A DNA stretch of 8,086 nt from contig JANNNU010000241.1 of NCBI GenBank assembly GCA_031398695.1, forward strand, positions 1 through 8,086, read 5' to 3'. The notes below the pieces were generated by a model. That model was not told the origin of the DNA. It worked only from the letters and a program-made list of their open reading frames with translations, and made no database searches. Origin of the DNA: JAIYDJ01 sp031398695 (GTDB lineage Bacteria; Pseudomonadota; Alphaproteobacteria; Rhodobacterales; Rhodobacteraceae). Shown in pieces: positions 6,229-8,086 of the stretch (positions are counted from its first letter, which is position 1; every line of letters begins with the position of its first letter). The position numbers and the translations under genes are program-made.

Positions 6229-7892
6229 TGGACCCGCTGACCCCCTGGGCGCGCGCAGAACTGGCCCTGGCGGTGCTGGCTGTCGATCCTGCCGGGGTCA
6301 AGGGGCTGTGGCTGCGCGCCCGCGCCGGGCCGGTGCGCGATCGGGTGACGGGCGCGTTGACCGCCCTGCCGCTGCCCGTCAGGCGGTTGCATCCGGGGGT
6401 GGACGATACGGCGCTTTATGGCGGGGTCGATCTGGCGGGCACGCTCGCGACAGGCCGCGTCGCGCGGTCGGCAGGCATTCTGGACGCACCCTGCGCGCTG
6501 GTGCTGACCATGGCCGAACGCTGCCCGGCGGGGCTTGCCGCACGGCTGGCGCGGGTGCTGGACGATCCGGGGTTCAGCCTGGTGGCGCTGGATGAGGGGG
6601 TCGAGGACGAAACCCTGCCTTCGGCGCTGACCGACCGGCTGGGTCTGTTCCTCGACCTTGACGGGCTGGGCTGGTCCGACACCGCCGACATCACCCCGGA
6701 CCCGGACCGGCTGGCCGTGGCGCGGGCGATCCGCGTGGCGACCCCACCCGATGCGGCGGCGCAGCTGACGCGGGTGGCGACCGCGCTGGGCATCGGCTCG
6801 CTTCGCGCGCCGCTGCTGACGCTGGCCTGCGCGCGGGCGCTGGCGGCGTGGCACGGGCGCGCCTTGGTGGCGGAGGATGACCTGCAACGCGCCGCCGAGC
6901 TGGTGCTGGCCCATCGCGGCGACCTGCCCCAGTCCGCGCCCGAGCCGGAACAGCAACCGCCGCCCTCCGATCCCGGCCAGAGCGAAGCCGAGCATCCCGA
7001 AGATACCGGCGACCGCATCCCCGACGACATTCTGCTCGAGGCGGTGCGCGCCGCCCTGCCTGCCGATCTGCTGGCGCGACTGAAGGCAGGTCGGGCGGCG
7101 AAATCGGCCAAGGGGTCGGGCGCCGGTGCCGCGATCAAGGGCAACCGGCGCGGGCGGCCCCTGACCCCGCGCCCCGGTCAGCCGGGATCGGGGCTGCGGA
7201 TCGATCTGGTGGCGACGCTACGCGCGGCGGCCCCGTGGCAGGGGGTGCGGGGCCGCCCAAATCTGAATGGAGGCAAGCAAGGCCTGTCGATCCGGGCCAG
7301 CGACCTGCGAATCAAGCGGTTTCAGGAAACCTCGGACCGGGTGCTGATCTTTGCCGTCGATGCCTCGGGATCGTCCGCGATGGCGCGGCTGGCAGAAACC
7401 AAGGGGGCGGTGGAACTGCTGCTGGCACAGGCCTATGCGCGGCGCGACCATGTGGCCCTGGTGGCGTTTCGCGGTCAGGGGGCCGAACTGATGCTGCCCC
7501 CCACCCGGTCGCTTGTGCAGACCAAACGCCGCCTTGCGGGCCTGCCGGGCGGGGGCGGCACCCCGCTGGCGGCCGGGCTGAAGCTGGCGTTCGAGGTGGC
7601 GGGTCAGGCGCGCAGCCGGGGAATGACGCCGACCGTGGCGCTGTTGACCGACGGACGCGGCAACATCGCCCTGGATGGCACCGCCAACCGCGAACAGGCC
7701 GAGGCGGACGCGCTAAGACTGGCCAGAGCGCTGCGCGCGGCGGGCACGCCTGCGCTCATCATCGACACCGGCAACCGCCCGACGCCATCCCTGCGCGCGC
7801 TGGCGGGAATGCTGGACGCGCCCTACCTCCCGCTGCCCCGCGCCGATGCCCGACGGCTGTCGGCCGTCCTGTCCGCCGCGATGGACGCCTGA
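6228..7892 (+). CDS. bchD: Magnesium chelatase subunit D
   Basis: Second AAA+ subunit of Mg-chelatase, a scaffold joining the BchI ring to the porphyrin-binding BchH. 554 aa, normal. The N-terminal half (about 1-230) is BchI-like but degenerate: no Walker A is found, and the region GGVDLAGTLATGRVARSAGIL (65-85) mirrors the BchI loop GALDIERALTRGEKAFEPGLL, so it probably does not hydrolyse ATP, as is known for BchD. A Pro/Glu-rich acidic linker follows (about 235-265), then a basic Gly/Arg stretch (about 285-320) and a C-terminal von Willebrand A domain with a complete metal-ion site: DASGS (D378, S380, S382), Thr445 in GGGGTPL, and D475 in LLTDGRGN. The linker and basic patch vary among relatives. 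Start ATG at 6228 shares its A with the bchI stop; a weak GAGG lies 10 bases upstream. Confidence 0.97.
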   Translation: MDPLTPWARAELALAVLAVDPAGVKGLWLRARAGPVRDRVTGALTALPLPVRRLHPGVDDTALYGGVDLAGTLATGRVARSAGILDAPCALVLTMAERCPAGLAARLARVLDDPGFSLVALDEGVEDETLPSALTDRLGLFLDLDGLGWSDTADITPDPDRLAVARAIRVATPPDAAAQLTRVATALGIGSLRAPLLTLACARALAAWHGRALVAEDDLQRAAELVLAHRGDLPQSAPEPEQQPPPSDPGQSEAEHPEDTGDRIPDDILLEAVRAALPADLLARLKAGRAAKSAKGSGAGAAIKGNRRGRPLTPRPGQPGSGLRIDLVATLRAAAPWQGVRGRPNLNGGKQGLSIRASDLRIKRFQETSDRVLIFAVDASGSSAMARLAETKGAVELLLAQAYARRDHVALVAFRGQGAELMLPPTRSLVQTKRRLAGLPGGGGTPLAAGLKLAFEVAGQARSRGMTPTVALLTDGRGNIALDGTANREQAEADALRLARALRAAGTPALIIDTGNRPTPSLRALAGMLDAPYLPLPRADARRLSAVLSAAMDA

Positions 7893-7894
7893 AG

Positions 7895-8086
7895 ATGACC
7901 CCGCTGACCCTGCCCCCCGACTGGCCACACCGCGACACCTCGCGCCGCATCGCCTGCCCACCGCACCTGTGGCACGTGCAAGAGATCGGGACGGGCCCGC
8001 TGGTGCTGCTGCTGCATGGCGCGGGCGGGGCGACGCACAGCTGGCGCCACCTGATGCCGCTGCTGGTGGGATACCGCGCCGTGGCG
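7895..8086 (+). CDS. bchO: BchO, Mg-chelatase-associated alpha/beta hydrolase-fold protein (3' truncated)
   Basis: First 64 residues only; the frame runs off the window end. The protein begins MTPLTLPPDWPHRDTSRRI and contains LVLLLHGAGGATHSWRHLMPLL (36-57), with the HG oxyanion-hole motif (HGAGG, 41-45) that opens alpha/beta hydrolases; the catalytic triad would lie beyond the edge. BchO is habitually encoded directly after bchI-bchD in purple bacteria and is annotated as a putative Mg-chelatase accessory protein, but its reaction is not established. The ATG at 7895 follows the bchD stop by two bases, with no clear ribosome site, so coupling to bchD is likely. The hydrolase motif plus its position make the identity firm despite truncation. 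Confidence 0.92.
   Translation, partial: MTPLTLPPDWPHRDTSRRIACPPHLWHVQEIGTGPLVLLLHGAGGATHSWRHLMPLLVGYRAVA

Noticed and set aside
1..8086. Mobile elements, CRISPR, tRNA/rRNA genes, toxin-antitoxin or defence modules, or a new multi-gene system
   Set aside because: Every long stretch is accounted for by known pigment genes or the oxidoreductase; no direct-repeat arrays, transposase motifs or RNA gene signatures were seen on either strand.

Overview
This window is one edge of a photosynthesis gene cluster (PGC) from a GC-rich alphaproteobacterium, most likely a Rhodobacteraceae member (Rhodobacter, Rhodovulum, Roseobacter or a relative). The evidence is the crtA gene (spheroidene monooxygenase, typical of purple bacteria using the spheroidene carotenoid series), the block crtA-bchI-bchD-bchO facing crtI-crtB-tspO, and a PpsR/CrtJ-type operator between the two arms. 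No genus can be fixed from the sequence alone.

Layout, left to right. (1) Positions 2-1258, plus strand: the 3' part of a molybdopterin-binding oxidoreductase subunit of the xanthine dehydrogenase / isoquinoline 1-oxidoreductase beta type, cut by the window edge and not a photosynthesis gene. (2) Positions 1259-1294: a short convergent gap holding a strong GC-rich hairpin, a plausible bidirectional terminator. (3) Positions 1295-4393, minus strand: an operon read crtI -> crtB -> tspO, i.e. phytoene desaturase, phytoene synthase and the TspO/CrtK tryptophan-rich membrane protein. (4) Positions 4394-4522: an AT-richer divergent control region with one perfect TGT-N12-ACA palindrome near crtI and a one-base-short relative (TGT-N11-ACA) at the crtA start. 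(5) Positions 4523-8086, plus strand: crtA, bchI, bchD and the start of bchO, packed with overlaps or a 2-base gap and probably one transcript.

How the genes work together: CrtB joins two GGPP into phytoene, CrtI desaturates it, and CrtA performs the final ketolation of spheroidene to spheroidenone when oxygen is present. BchI and BchD are the two AAA+ subunits of magnesium chelatase (BchH is not in the window), the committed step into bacteriochlorophyll, and BchO is the alpha/beta-hydrolase-fold protein habitually linked to them. TspO binds tetrapyrroles and is linked to oxygen/redox control of pigment genes. The divergent arrangement lets one repressor region act on carotenoid and bacteriochlorophyll synthesis together.

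All genes look intact and ordinary for their families. I see no mobile element, CRISPR array, tRNA/rRNA or unknown multi-gene system. The points most worth a second look are the PGC boundary directly after tspO (crtC/crtD, usually next in Rhodobacter, are replaced by an unrelated convergent gene), the imperfect second operator overlapping the crtA start codon, and small inverted repeats in the divergent promoter.
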